DNA of 64,000 nucleotides from NCBI RefSeq assembly GCF_017744695.1, contig NZ_JAGIAS010000003.1, positions 496,001 to 560,000 on the forward strand. Direction: 5' to 3'. The position numbers were made by a program, and so were the translations under genes. The notes under the pieces were generated by a model. The model saw nothing but the letters and a program-made list of their open reading frames with translations, had not been told where the DNA came from and ran no database searches. Source of the stretch: Dyadobacter sp. (GTDB lineage: Bacteria; Bacteroidota; Bacteroidia; Cytophagales; Spirosomataceae). Shown piece by piece: positions 32,822 to 41,364 of the stretch; positions within the stretch are counted from its first letter, which is position 1, and the number at the start of each line of letters is the position of its first letter.

Positions 32822-34561
32822 TTAGAAACCAGGGTTTTGTTTAAGGACGTCTGCGCCCTGAAGGTCGATCTGGCTCTGTGGTATCGGAAGTAATTCATAT
32901 TTAGTCGCAAACTTCGCGTTGCCCAACGCACCTGTGAGTTGCTTCGATTCGAAAGTCAGGTAGGCATTCAACTCCTTATCGGCGATTCCCCAACGTACGA
33001 GATCGAAGAAGCGGTGGCCTTCCAGGTTCAGTTCCAGTTTTCTTTCAAACCGGACGGCGGCGCGGGCCGCATCCTTGTCGGTCCATGCAGTCTTATAAGT
33101 TCCGATCACATATTTCGCTGCCGGAGCACCTCCCTTTTTCACAAAGCCGTCGGGGTTAGCAGCACGAGTACGTACCATGTTGACATATTCTCTTGCCTTT
33201 TCAAGCGTACCGGCTTCGATCTCCGCCTCTGCGGCCATCAGGAGCACGTCGGCAAAGCGAATCACGGTGTAGTTGATCGCCGTGTAACCGGGAGTCCATG
33301 AGCTGTTATCCTGCAAAGAACCTACGTCGGTTTTGTAATAGGCATACTTTTTGGGGCTGTACGGACCACCATTGGCCTGGTTACGGATCCAGTCGGCGCC
33401 TGGGTGATCGATCCAGTCGAGGAACGGAATACCGCGGCGCCCTACCGAGTGATCGAGCCGTGGATCGAGGTTGCCAGCATCAGGGGTGAATGGCGCTTTG
33501 GAGAGCAAGCCCATATCCGATACCACGGCGTTCTTTTCCGAGTTATACGAGCCATCGAGAAGCGGCAAGCCGTTCGCATCGGTACGGTGAGAGTTGACCA
33601 TTTCGAAGCTCGGCTGGAAAAAACCGCAGCAGTTACCCGGGCCATTCGCACCGGTGTTGTAAGGCCAGTTGAGGTCAAACTCAGGGTTCGCATTGTTCAC
33701 GCTACCTGTGTTGGCCGCTGCCTGTACCGCGAAAACGGATTCCGAGTTGTTGTCGTTCGAAGCACGGAATACGTCGGCATACTTAGGTACCAAAGCGTAT
33801 TTCTTGCCATTGGTTGTCTGCCCGTTGGCAATGATCTGATCAAAAAGCGTTTTAGCCTCAGGGAATTTTTTCTGATAGAGATACGCTTTGGCAAGGTAAG
33901 AAGCCGCTGCCCATTTGTTGGCACGGCCCACCGCGTCCTGGCTTACCGGCAGATTATCGAATGCAAATTTGAAATCCGCCTCGATCTTAGGCCAGAGATC
34001 CGCATCATTTTTCACCTTTTCGATCCCGGTTCCATAGTCAACCGACTCGTCTACATAAGGTGTATTGCCAAATGCCTTTTTCAGTTCGAAGTAATAATGT
34101 CCGCGCAAAAAGCGGGCCTCTGCGGTGATCCGTGTCTTGGTAGCATCGGTAACATCCGGATCAGCCTTGGCTATAAGGCGTAATACAGCGTTCGCACGAG
34201 AAATACCTTCGTAGTTGCCTTGCCATTTTTCAGAGATAACCCCTTGTGTAGTGAGGTATTCATAGCGCTGGATCGGGTTAATGTCACTATAATCACCAGG
34301 GTCGGTACCTTTATTGGCATCGCCTCCCCGGATACTTCCCCAAACCCAGTTGCTCGGACTGGCCATCCGGCCGCCCGCACCCTTGCCGTTAATTTGCCCA
34401 TAAACGGCGATGAGCGCTCCTTCAAGTCCTTTTGTAGAGGTAAGAAGCCCTTCACTCACCGCACCTGTGGCCGGCTTTTCCAGAAAACTCTCTTTGCAGG
34501 AGAAAAACACCGTCATAACGCCGGCGATAATCACCATACTATTTGTCAATATCTTTTTCAT
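32822..34561 (-). CDS. RagB/SusD family outer-membrane lipoprotein (pair 2)
   Basis: 579 residues with a lipobox VFFSC (Cys22). SusD hallmarks: ITAEARFLRGHYYFELKK, CCGFFQPSFEMVNSHRT, LDPRLDHSVGRRGIPF, PYSPKKYAYYKT, and RFERKLELNLEGHRFFDLVRWG near the end. It is a paralogue of the SusD at 23678, with the same order of motifs throughout. It would bind substrate at the surface and hand it to the SusC encoded 51 bp upstream (34613-37846). It is followed by a terminator and then the VCBS gene. Confidence 0.94.
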   Translation of the reverse strand: MKKILTNSMVIIAGVMTVFFSCKESFLEKPATGAVSEGLLTSTKGLEGALIAVYGQINGKGAGGRMASPSNWVWGSIRGGDANKGTDPGDYSDINPIQRYEYLTTQGVISEKWQGNYEGISRANAVLRLIAKADPDVTDATKTRITAEARFLRGHYYFELKKAFGNTPYVDESVDYGTGIEKVKNDADLWPKIEADFKFAFDNLPVSQDAVGRANKWAAASYLAKAYLYQKKFPEAKTLFDQIIANGQTTNGKKYALVPKYADVFRASNDNNSESVFAVQAAANTGSVNNANPEFDLNWPYNTGANGPGNCCGFFQPSFEMVNSHRTDANGLPLLDGSYNSEKNAVVSDMGLLSKAPFTPDAGNLDPRLDHSVGRRGIPFLDWIDHPGADWIRNQANGGPYSPKKYAYYKTDVGSLQDNSSWTPGYTAINYTVIRFADVLLMAAEAEIEAGTLEKAREYVNMVRTRAANPDGFVKKGGAPAAKYVIGTYKTAWTDKDAARAAVRFERKLELNLEGHRFFDLVRWGIADKELNAYLTFESKQLTGALGNAKFATKYELLPIPQSQIDLQGADVLKQNPGF

Positions 34562-34612
34562 CGATTCAGAATATTAATGATTCATTCCATGTAGAAACAG
34601 CCTGTTGAATAA

Positions 34613-37600
34613 TTAGAAACCAAGGTTTACACCGAAAACCCAGCTTCTTGTTACAGGATAGTTACCCACATCGATCCCGAATTGCGTGTCCGCGTTACCA
34701 CCAACACCGGGGTCGAGTCCCTGGTATTTGGAGATTGTGAAAATGTTATTGGCTGAGGCGTAGAGTCTCAGTTTCTGCATTTTCAGCTTGGCCAGCAAAG
34801 TCTTGGGCAGGTTATAGCCCAGCGAAATATTCTGCATTCTCACATAGTTGCCATTTTCCACGTAGAAAGAGTTGGCTTGCGTATTGGTACTGAAGTTCGA
34901 AGCACTTTCGAAAATAGGAATAGTAGCACCTGTGTTCGTTGGCGACCAGGAATCCTTCACCCTTTCGCTGATTGCCGCGCCGGCAAACGAAGGATAGAAA
35001 TCGGTAAACCATTTTGAAGCATTGAAAATCTTGTTACCAACAGACGTGTACATGTAAGTTTCAACCTCGAAGTTCATGTAGGTCAATTTCAGGTTCAAAC
35101 CACCCGTGAATTTCGGAACCGGGCTACCCAGGTACTTGCGGTCATCGGCATTGATTACGTTATCGCCATTGATATCCTCATAACGGAAGCGGCCAATGCC
35201 TTTTCCATCTTGTGCCGGTGCACGGTCCACTTCTTCCTGAGTCTGGAACAAGCCGAGTACATTATAGCCATAGAATGCTGAAAGCGAATAGCCGAGCTGG
35301 TTACGGATGGGTTGCAGACCGCGATAACCGGGGTTGATACCCGCCAGATATTTGTCACCGCCAAGATCGCCGATCTCGTTTTTGAGCACGCTACCGGTTA
35401 CGTTCAGTTCATAGCCGAGCTTGCCGCCAGCTTTGCCTTTTGTGATGATCTGGAAGTCGATACCCTTATTAGTAATCGTTCCCGCATTCACATATGGAGG
35501 CGTTGCGCCAGAGCCTACCACAGCCGGCACTCCTTTCTGGAATAGCAAGTCTTTGGAATCTTTTTGCCACAAATCGAGGATCACGTCCAGCTTGCCATTG
35601 AAGAATGTCGCATCAAAACCGATGTTTTTGGTTACGCTGGTTTCCCATTTAGCATCTGCATTACCCAATTTGCTGCGGTAGTATCCTTCGGCTGCGCTGG
35701 TGTTGGAACCGGTAATGTCATATGCGGATGTTCCGATCCCTGCCGAATAGAGGCTGTACTGGTTATCAGGCCGCACGGCATTGGAGTTACCCATTGTACC
35801 GTAACCTCCGCGAATTTTGAGGTCGCTCAGGAAAGTTACCCCCTTCATGAAATTCTCGGAAGTAACGCGCCATGCCACCGACACCGCCGGGAATACCCCG
35901 TAGCGATTAGCAGCACCGAAGCGTGATGAACCATCCCGACGCAAAACTCCGGAAACGATATACCGGTCGTTGAATATATAGTTCACACGGCCGAAGAGCG
36001 AGTAGAACGTCACACCATTGCTAAGCTGGCTGTTCGTAACCTTCGACGACACGTTCGACATGTTTACATAATTAATGTCGTTCGAGAATGGGTTCAGACC
36101 CGAAGCCTGCAAATCGCGGCTCACGCCGGTATTCAATGCTTCCTGACCTACCAAAACGTCCACATTATGCAAGCCGAATGTCTTGCGGTATTGCGCAGTG
36201 TTGGTCAAGGTCCATGCAAAGCGGTATCCCGAACCTTCGCCGTAGCCCACTGCCGAGTTGTTTTCAGAGTTTTCGTACTGGCGGCGTGAATAGTTCCAGT
36301 AGGTATAGTTGTTGTACTGGCCACCCAGGCTTGAACGTAACGTCAGGTTTTCAATCGGATCGAACTCGAGGTAAATGTTACCAAAGCCATTCGCATTGAA
36401 AGCATTGTTGTTTTTCATACCATCTCTGGTAGCTACCGGGTTTCTCGGGTTGTTGAAACCTTTTGCCGCCGTTCCCGCATAACCGCCGAATTCGTCGTAA
36501 ACGGGGATAATCGAAGGCATACGGAAAGCGCTCAGGATATCATTCTCGTCGTTTGCTACGCCCTGGCCGTTGTTTGCTCCGCCAATACCCAGTACCTGAC
36601 GGTATGTTCCCTGAATGTTCTCACCGAATCTCAGGTTTTTAAGGATATTAAACTCGGTATTCACACGGAAAGTGTACCGTTTGAAGCTGTTATTTAACAA
36701 AATACCTTTCTGATCCTGCAAGCCCAGACCTACAAAGTAGCGCCCGTTTTCGCCACCGCCGGAGAAGCCCAGCGAGTGCCGGGTAACCGGTGCTGTACGG
36801 GTAATCGCATCATACCAGTCGGTACCAGCGCGGTTTGCCCTTACCACCTGATAAACCGTTCCTGCCGTAGGATCGACATTGTATTTTTTACGTTCTGCTG
36901 CCAGATCCACGTTGCCGGTAACACCGTACGTTCCGCCCACCATCAGGTAGTCGGGAATTACAGGTGTGGCGCCGGTACCAAATTGGGGGTGCGTCCAGTT
37001 TTTATCGCCTGGTTTCCAGCCCGAATTCCGGAATGCATTCCAGGTCCAGTCCGCAAAATCAGTCGGATTCATCATTTTCTGACCACTGCCCGGGGTCGTA
37101 AAACCGACCAGACCGTCATAAGTAACGCTCAACTTTCTGTTGCGGGTACCTTTCTTGGTGGTATAGACGACCACACCCGCCGCGGCCCGCGCTCCATAAA
37201 TAGATGCTGCGGCAGCATCCTTCAATACGGTAGTCTGATCGATGTCGTCCGGATTGAGGAAGTCTGTTGAACCCACTGGCACCCCGTCCACAATGTACAA
37301 TGGTTCGTTGGCTTCAAAAGAACCGAAACCGCGGACGCGGATCTGGCTGTTGGTACCAGGCTGACCATTGGTAATCACCGTTACCCCCGCCACGCGGCCC
37401 TGCAACTGCTGCTCCACGTTACCGGACGGAACGGCCGTCAAATCTTTCGCTTTTACGAGCGCTACCGAACCGGAAGTTTCACGGCGCTTATCGGTCGTAT
37501 AACCGGTCACCACCACTTCTTCCAATGCCGCTACGTCGTCTTCCATTTTCACATCGACCACCGTCTGATTTCCTACGGTGATTTCTTTCGTTTTGTAGCC

Positions 37601-37846
37601 GACAAAGCTAATGACAAGCACGTCTTTGTCTGATCTGACATTTACTGCAAAACGCCCTTCCGCATCTGTGTTCGACCCGAGCTGCGTACCTTTTATCAGA
37701 ATGGTAGCTCCGGGAATTCCTGTGCCCGCGGGATCTGACACAACGCCAGTCACTCTCCGATCCTGTGCAATAGCTGAAAAAACAGTCAGAAAAAGGAGGA
37801 GGAAAGTGAATAAATCCCGACCGGGACTTTTGTAGATTATTTTCAT
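34613..37846 (-). CDS. SusC/RagA TonB-linked outer-membrane transporter (pair 2)
   Basis: 1077 residues: signal peptide (about 1-28), carboxypeptidase-regulatory-like domain (VTGVVSDPAGTGIPGATIL), plug domain with LEEVVVTGYTTDKRRETSG, QLQGRVAGVTVI and VRGFGSFEANEPLYIVDGVP, then barrel ending FGVNLGF. It imports a nutrient together with the SusD that follows after 51 bp. The pair and its leader are paralogous to SusC/SusD 1, which points to a duplication around the VCBS gene or to two related substrates. Upstream there is a -7 box and repeated GTGTCAA-like sites. Confidence 0.95.
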   Translation of the reverse strand: MKIIYKSPGRDLFTFLLLFLTVFSAIAQDRRVTGVVSDPAGTGIPGATILIKGTQLGSNTDAEGRFAVNVRSDKDVLVISFVGYKTKEITVGNQTVVDVKMEDDVAALEEVVVTGYTTDKRRETSGSVALVKAKDLTAVPSGNVEQQLQGRVAGVTVITNGQPGTNSQIRVRGFGSFEANEPLYIVDGVPVGSTDFLNPDDIDQTTVLKDAAAASIYGARAAAGVVVYTTKKGTRNRKLSVTYDGLVGFTTPGSGQKMMNPTDFADWTWNAFRNSGWKPGDKNWTHPQFGTGATPVIPDYLMVGGTYGVTGNVDLAAERKKYNVDPTAGTVYQVVRANRAGTDWYDAITRTAPVTRHSLGFSGGGENGRYFVGLGLQDQKGILLNNSFKRYTFRVNTEFNILKNLRFGENIQGTYRQVLGIGGANNGQGVANDENDILSAFRMPSIIPVYDEFGGYAGTAAKGFNNPRNPVATRDGMKNNNAFNANGFGNIYLEFDPIENLTLRSSLGGQYNNYTYWNYSRRQYENSENNSAVGYGEGSGYRFAWTLTNTAQYRKTFGLHNVDVLVGQEALNTGVSRDLQASGLNPFSNDINYVNMSNVSSKVTNSQLSNGVTFYSLFGRVNYIFNDRYIVSGVLRRDGSSRFGAANRYGVFPAVSVAWRVTSENFMKGVTFLSDLKIRGGYGTMGNSNAVRPDNQYSLYSAGIGTSAYDITGSNTSAAEGYYRSKLGNADAKWETSVTKNIGFDATFFNGKLDVILDLWQKDSKDLLFQKGVPAVVGSGATPPYVNAGTITNKGIDFQIITKGKAGGKLGYELNVTGSVLKNEIGDLGGDKYLAGINPGYRGLQPIRNQLGYSLSAFYGYNVLGLFQTQEEVDRAPAQDGKGIGRFRYEDINGDNVINADDRKYLGSPVPKFTGGLNLKLTYMNFEVETYMYTSVGNKIFNASKWFTDFYPSFAGAAISERVKDSWSPTNTGATIPIFESASNFSTNTQANSFYVENGNYVRMQNISLGYNLPKTLLAKLKMQKLRLYASANNIFTISKYQGLDPGVGGNADTQFGIDVGNYPVTRSWVFGVNLGF

Positions 37847-37880
37847 ATTCCTAGTTAGGTTAATAAATTATTAGGCAAAC

Positions 37881-37888
37881 CAAATTTA
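37881..37888 (-). promoter_or_regulatory. -7 box of SusC 2 and conserved leader
   Basis: On the minus strand TAAATTTG matches TAnnTTTG and lies 35 bp before the ATG, almost the same distance as in SusC 1. The leader carries ATTAACCTAACTA, matching the SusC 1 leader at all but one position. No clear -33 TTG is seen. Confidence 0.4.
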
Positions 37889-37969
37889 TAATTATTTAAT
37901 CAAATATTTATACATATAAGAGCCTTGATTTTATTTTTTGACAGAATAGTACCATAAATGGCTAAAAAA

Positions 37970-38011
37970 ATGTCATATCATGTCACTATTGGACACTTGT
38001 GATTTTGACAC
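37970..38011. promoter_or_regulatory. Repeated TGTCA/TGACAC half-sites upstream of SusC 2
   Basis: ATGTCA occurs at 37970 and 37980, exactly 10 bp apart. TTGGACAC lies at 37989-37996 and TTTTGACAC ends at 38011. On the minus strand the last two read GTGTCCAA and GTGTCAAAA, the same half-site as in the SusC 1 palindrome. They lie about 125-165 bp upstream of the start codon. Confidence 0.4.
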
Positions 38012-38194
38012 TAAAAAATTCTCTTTAATCGTTTAAGTAGCGATAAATTATACGATATTACCCTATCGATATAAAAAATGAGTGACAAATGGACAACCAG
38101 CAACTGTGTTTTTTACCATGTCGCTGCATTCACTCACAAAATGGTGAGTAACCCGGCCAATGGCTACGGGAAACATTATACGTAAACAGAAAGA

Positions 38195-39337
38195 TTACTC
38201 GTCCCGCTTCCAGTCGGCGGGGAGAAGGTTGGAGAAACGGTCGTTGCCCAGGTCGCCGGCAATTTCAAAACCCATCGGCATGACCACCCATCCTTGCGGC
38301 GTCGTGACCATGTAGCCCTGCGGAAGCGTTATCTGCGTGTAGGCGTACGACATGTCCGCATAAGGCGACTTACCGTGTTTGTTCATGTTAAATACTTCCA
38401 GCTGCGTCAGTGACACCACCAACCGCTCGGTAGGCAGCTCGCCCGGGCGAACGAGGCGCATGCCGCGTACTGGCTCTATCCGGTTATGGATGTGATTAGT
38501 AATGGTGTTGTACCCATTCACGCTCCTCACCGACTTAAAAATGCGAAGAGAGTCCGGGATCACCTGAAAAACCTTGAAACCCTGTTCCTGTAAACTATCG
38601 GCAACCATGCTCGTCAGCAAATGTTTGAGAGAACCCTTGTAAGCCTCCTTCTGGTTGGTCCGCCATTGCTTGCGCTGTGCATCGTCTTTCGGGGTCAAAA
38701 GCTCAAAACGTGTGGCGCCACCATAGTAAACCTTTCCATTAAAATAGTCGAAATCATCCAGGTCCTGATGAATGCGGTAACCCAATGCGTAATTCTCGAT
38801 AATCAGCGGTTTCGTTGTCTGCGCGCCGAGGTGCCCGTCGTCATCCTCCGAGATCCGCAATACTTCCGGGTTCAGTACTTTGCACAACTTGCTGAATTTA
38901 CCTCTCCCCAGCAGCTCACGAATGATGATTTTCAAATGCCTCTCGCGCTTTTTATTCTTTTTAGCCACGATGGTCACCCCTTTCAGTTCCTGCCCTTCGC
39001 GTAGTTTGAAAACAACTGTCTTGGTACCCGGCTGTTCAAAGCGCAATGTTTGCTTCACGGTTTCGTAGCCCAGGAACGATACCACCAGTTCCAGGTTCCC
39101 GACCGCGAGGTTAGGCAACCGGTAGTTGCCGTTTTCGTCGGAATTGGTTCCTATGGTCGAATTATTAATGAAGACATTGGCAAAGGGCAACGGTTTTCCG
39201 GTTTTTTCGTCGGTGACCTTTCCTGCGAGCGCAACCGTTCCTGCCTGCTGCGCGAACGTGCTTGTACGCGCAAAAGCGGTTACGGTCAATATCAATAAAA
39301 GACGGATAAGGGATATGCGGTTCAGAAAGGGGTGCAT
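38195..39337 (-). CDS. Carboxypeptidase-regulatory-like domain protein, secreted
   Basis: 380 residues. Signal peptide about 1-29. A single carboxypeptidase-regulatory-like Ig fold follows (ALAGKVTDEKTGKPLPFANVFINNSTIG to YETVKQTLRF, about 36-110). The remaining 260 residues are mixed alpha/beta with a basic stretch KKNKKRERHLKIII and a tail PQGWVVMPMGFEIAGD. There is no plug or barrel, so it is not a SusC. Similar proteins in Bacteroidota are annotated only by the first domain. It lies 104 bp downstream of the SusC/SusD/lipoprotein operon on the same strand and could be its last gene, but nothing proves this. Confidence 0.8.
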   Translation of the reverse strand: MHPFLNRISLIRLLLILTVTAFARTSTFAQQAGTVALAGKVTDEKTGKPLPFANVFINNSTIGTNSDENGNYRLPNLAVGNLELVVSFLGYETVKQTLRFEQPGTKTVVFKLREGQELKGVTIVAKKNKKRERHLKIIIRELLGRGKFSKLCKVLNPEVLRISEDDDGHLGAQTTKPLIIENYALGYRIHQDLDDFDYFNGKVYYGGATRFELLTPKDDAQRKQWRTNQKEAYKGSLKHLLTSMVADSLQEQGFKVFQVIPDSLRIFKSVRSVNGYNTITNHIHNRIEPVRGMRLVRPGELPTERLVVSLTQLEVFNMNKHGKSPYADMSYAYTQITLPQGYMVTTPQGWVVMPMGFEIAGDLGNDRFSNLLPADWKRDE

Positions 39338-39441
39338 CGGACATTCAAAGCTTTAAACCTCAAAGATAAACGAGGAGTTTGTAAACTTTGAACCGATACC
39401 CGAAATACCCTGCAAACGTTGCATATCCCTTTCTCTTTCAG

Positions 39442-39918
39442 CTACGGCTTCGTTTTCAACGTGGCCGTTTTTTGGGACGACGCGTATGAATTTTCTGCAA
39501 TAATCTCAGCAAAAATGATGGACGTCACGCCTTTGCCCTTCGGCGCGGTGATAGGCACCTTCATCACATAATTGCGCAGCTCGGCATCATACTTCTGCGC
39601 ACCCGCAGGGATAGTAGCAAGCAGCGTTTGTGCCCCCGCAGCGGTCGGTGCTGAATAAATTTTAAACTCTTTGACGGCTATTTCCGAGGTATATTCGATG
39701 TTCACATTCACCGTGCTGAGCGAATCCACTGTTGTAGTCGTTTGCAGCACGCCGGCTGCATTATAGACTTTCGCATCGCCCAGCCAAACTACGGCGATCT
39801 GCGGCACTTTTCCATTGCTGACCAACAGCTCCTCGAACAAATCGGGCTCTTTATAGCAACTCGTAAGCACCAGAGACAGGGTCAGGCAAGAGAGAATGTA
39901 TTTCAAGATCAGTTTCAT
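39442..39918 (-). CDS. Small lipoprotein of a SusC/SusD operon
   Basis: 158 residues. The signal ends in a lipobox LVLTSC (Cys21). The mature part looks like one or two beta-sandwich repeats (PQIAVVWLGDAKVYN, TVNVNIEYTSEIAVKEFKIYS, MKVPITAPKGKGVTSIIFAEI), recalling the N-terminal domains of SusE/SusF-type surface glycan-binding lipoproteins, though it is much shorter. It starts 21 bp after the SusD stop codon and is surely co-transcribed with SusC 3 and SusD 3. A surface accessory role in substrate capture is likely but inferred. Confidence 0.75.
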   Translation of the reverse strand: MKLILKYILSCLTLSLVLTSCYKEPDLFEELLVSNGKVPQIAVVWLGDAKVYNAAGVLQTTTTVDSLSTVNVNIEYTSEIAVKEFKIYSAPTAAGAQTLLATIPAGAQKYDAELRNYVMKVPITAPKGKGVTSIIFAEIIAENSYASSQKTATLKTKP

Positions 39919-39939
39919 ATTATTTCAATTTTATAAAAT

Positions 39940-41358
39940 CTATTTGTTGATCAGCCACATGAGCACTTCGGGATCCTTTTGATTGGCCAGCACGGTCTTG
40001 GAATTACGGGTGATTTCCGAATCAGGGTACTTCATCCGCTGAATGCGTTTGCCCTGCAAATCAGGATTCGGATTGGTCGGCATAGGGAAATCCAGGTAAT
40101 CATACTTACGGATATCCGTCCAGATATCGCCGATCAACAGCATGGATTTGAATTTCTCGGTAACGATTTGTTTGGCTGTCAGCTTGGAAGCACCTATATT
40201 GATCCTCGCATCTTTCAGAAATTGATCGATATCTGTCTGCTCAACACCCACCTTCTTCATGTTGGCAGAAATCATTTCCTGGTACGCCGTATACCCGGCT
40301 GCCGAAGTACCTCCGCCTGCATTCCCGGCCAGCCTTGCTTCCGCTTCGATCCCTTTCAACTCGGAGTAGGTCATCATCACGAGTGGTGAGTTGATATTCG
40401 AATGCCAGGCTTTGTTGTTCAGGTCGACCGTCGAGCCGCTGCCCGAGCCGGGCACAACGCCGGAATAGACAGTCTGATTATTTTTCAAACCAATCACTTT
40501 CGATAAACGCGGGTCGATAATGCCCTGGCTGGTACCATTAAAGAGATCTACGATAGTATTCGAAAATGTGACGGACAGGTTGCCGGTTGTGTTCGGGATA
40601 GCCACTTTACTATACCAGGGACTGAGGTTTTTGGAATTGTACTGCAATTGAAAATCATCCTCATTTCCCTTCATACCTTTTTCCAGGGCAGCAAGCGCAC
40701 CTTCTGCGGCCTGTTGGGGATTCCATATGGAACCATGCCAAAGGTAGCGGGCGCGCAGCGAGTAGGCCAGCCGGGTCCATTTGCCCAAATCGCCCTGGTA
40801 AATGAGGTCATCTTGACCGGGTTTCGTTCCGGTGCTGCCGCTGAGCTCAGTCACCGCTTCGCCCAGGAGCTTATCAATTGTAGCATATATCTGCTCCTGC
40901 GTATCATATGCGGGAGAAAAGTTCTTCTGGTCAGCCTGGCTGTACGGCACATTCTCCCAGCTGACGGTCGCCAGGCCAAGATTATACGCCGTAAGTACCT
41001 TTGCAATACCTACATAAGCCGGCGAGGCTTCTTTCTCTCCTTTTTGAATAATTGCGTTGAGCTGCGGCAGCGCATACAGGTAAAGATTGGACCATCCCAG
41101 CGTGTTATCCGTTTCGGCATAAGTATCGATTCCATTGGCTCCGAGCGCGCTACCCAGTTGCTGGGCATACTGACAAGCAACATAGGCCTGCTGAAAACTC
41201 GCCTCAGCCGTGTAAAACTGCGCGGTCGGCAGGAGTTCCTGCATGGTCGCATCGCCTTTGAGTGTTTCGTCTGTGTTGATATCCAGGAATTTATCGCACG
41301 ACGTCAGGAGCAGACCCGCCAATGGCAGCATTTTGAATATGTATCGAATATTTTTCAT
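39940..41358 (-). CDS. SusD/RagB family nutrient-binding lipoprotein (pair 3)
   Basis: 472 residues, shorter than pairs 1 and 2 and of the SusD-like type 2. The lipobox is LLLTSC (Cys21), followed by DKFLDINTDE, a frequent start of this subfamily. Other segments: SFQQAYVACQYAQQLGS, LGVAT-like helix pairs with KVLTAYNLGLATVSWENVPYSQA, LGKWTRLAYSLRARYLWH, and TYSELKGIEAEARLAG. It works with the SusC 3 encoded 6 bp upstream and with the small lipoprotein downstream. The ligand may be non-glycan; this cannot be decided from sequence. Confidence 0.92.
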   Translation of the reverse strand: MKNIRYIFKMLPLAGLLLTSCDKFLDINTDETLKGDATMQELLPTAQFYTAEASFQQAYVACQYAQQLGSALGANGIDTYAETDNTLGWSNLYLYALPQLNAIIQKGEKEASPAYVGIAKVLTAYNLGLATVSWENVPYSQADQKNFSPAYDTQEQIYATIDKLLGEAVTELSGSTGTKPGQDDLIYQGDLGKWTRLAYSLRARYLWHGSIWNPQQAAEGALAALEKGMKGNEDDFQLQYNSKNLSPWYSKVAIPNTTGNLSVTFSNTIVDLFNGTSQGIIDPRLSKVIGLKNNQTVYSGVVPGSGSGSTVDLNNKAWHSNINSPLVMMTYSELKGIEAEARLAGNAGGGTSAAGYTAYQEMISANMKKVGVEQTDIDQFLKDARINIGASKLTAKQIVTEKFKSMLLIGDIWTDIRKYDYLDFPMPTNPNPDLQGKRIQRMKYPDSEITRNSKTVLANQKDPEVLMWLINK

Positions 41359-41364
41359 AAGTTT

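Larger units (their letters stand above)
37847..38194. other. 348-bp intergenic region upstream of SusC 2
   Basis: AT-rich, no supported gene. It contains the -7 box at 37881-37888 and the repeated half-sites at 37970-38011. A small hairpin ACTCAC / GTGAGT (38132-38149) sits downstream of the convergently read 3' end of the gene at 38195 and may act as a weak terminator. Nothing else is seen. Confidence 0.55.

Noticed and set aside
38132..38149. Hairpin ACTCAC/GTGAGT as a firm terminator of the gene at 38195
   Set aside because: Short stem and no T-tract on the minus strand; mentioned only as a weak possibility in the intergenic entry.
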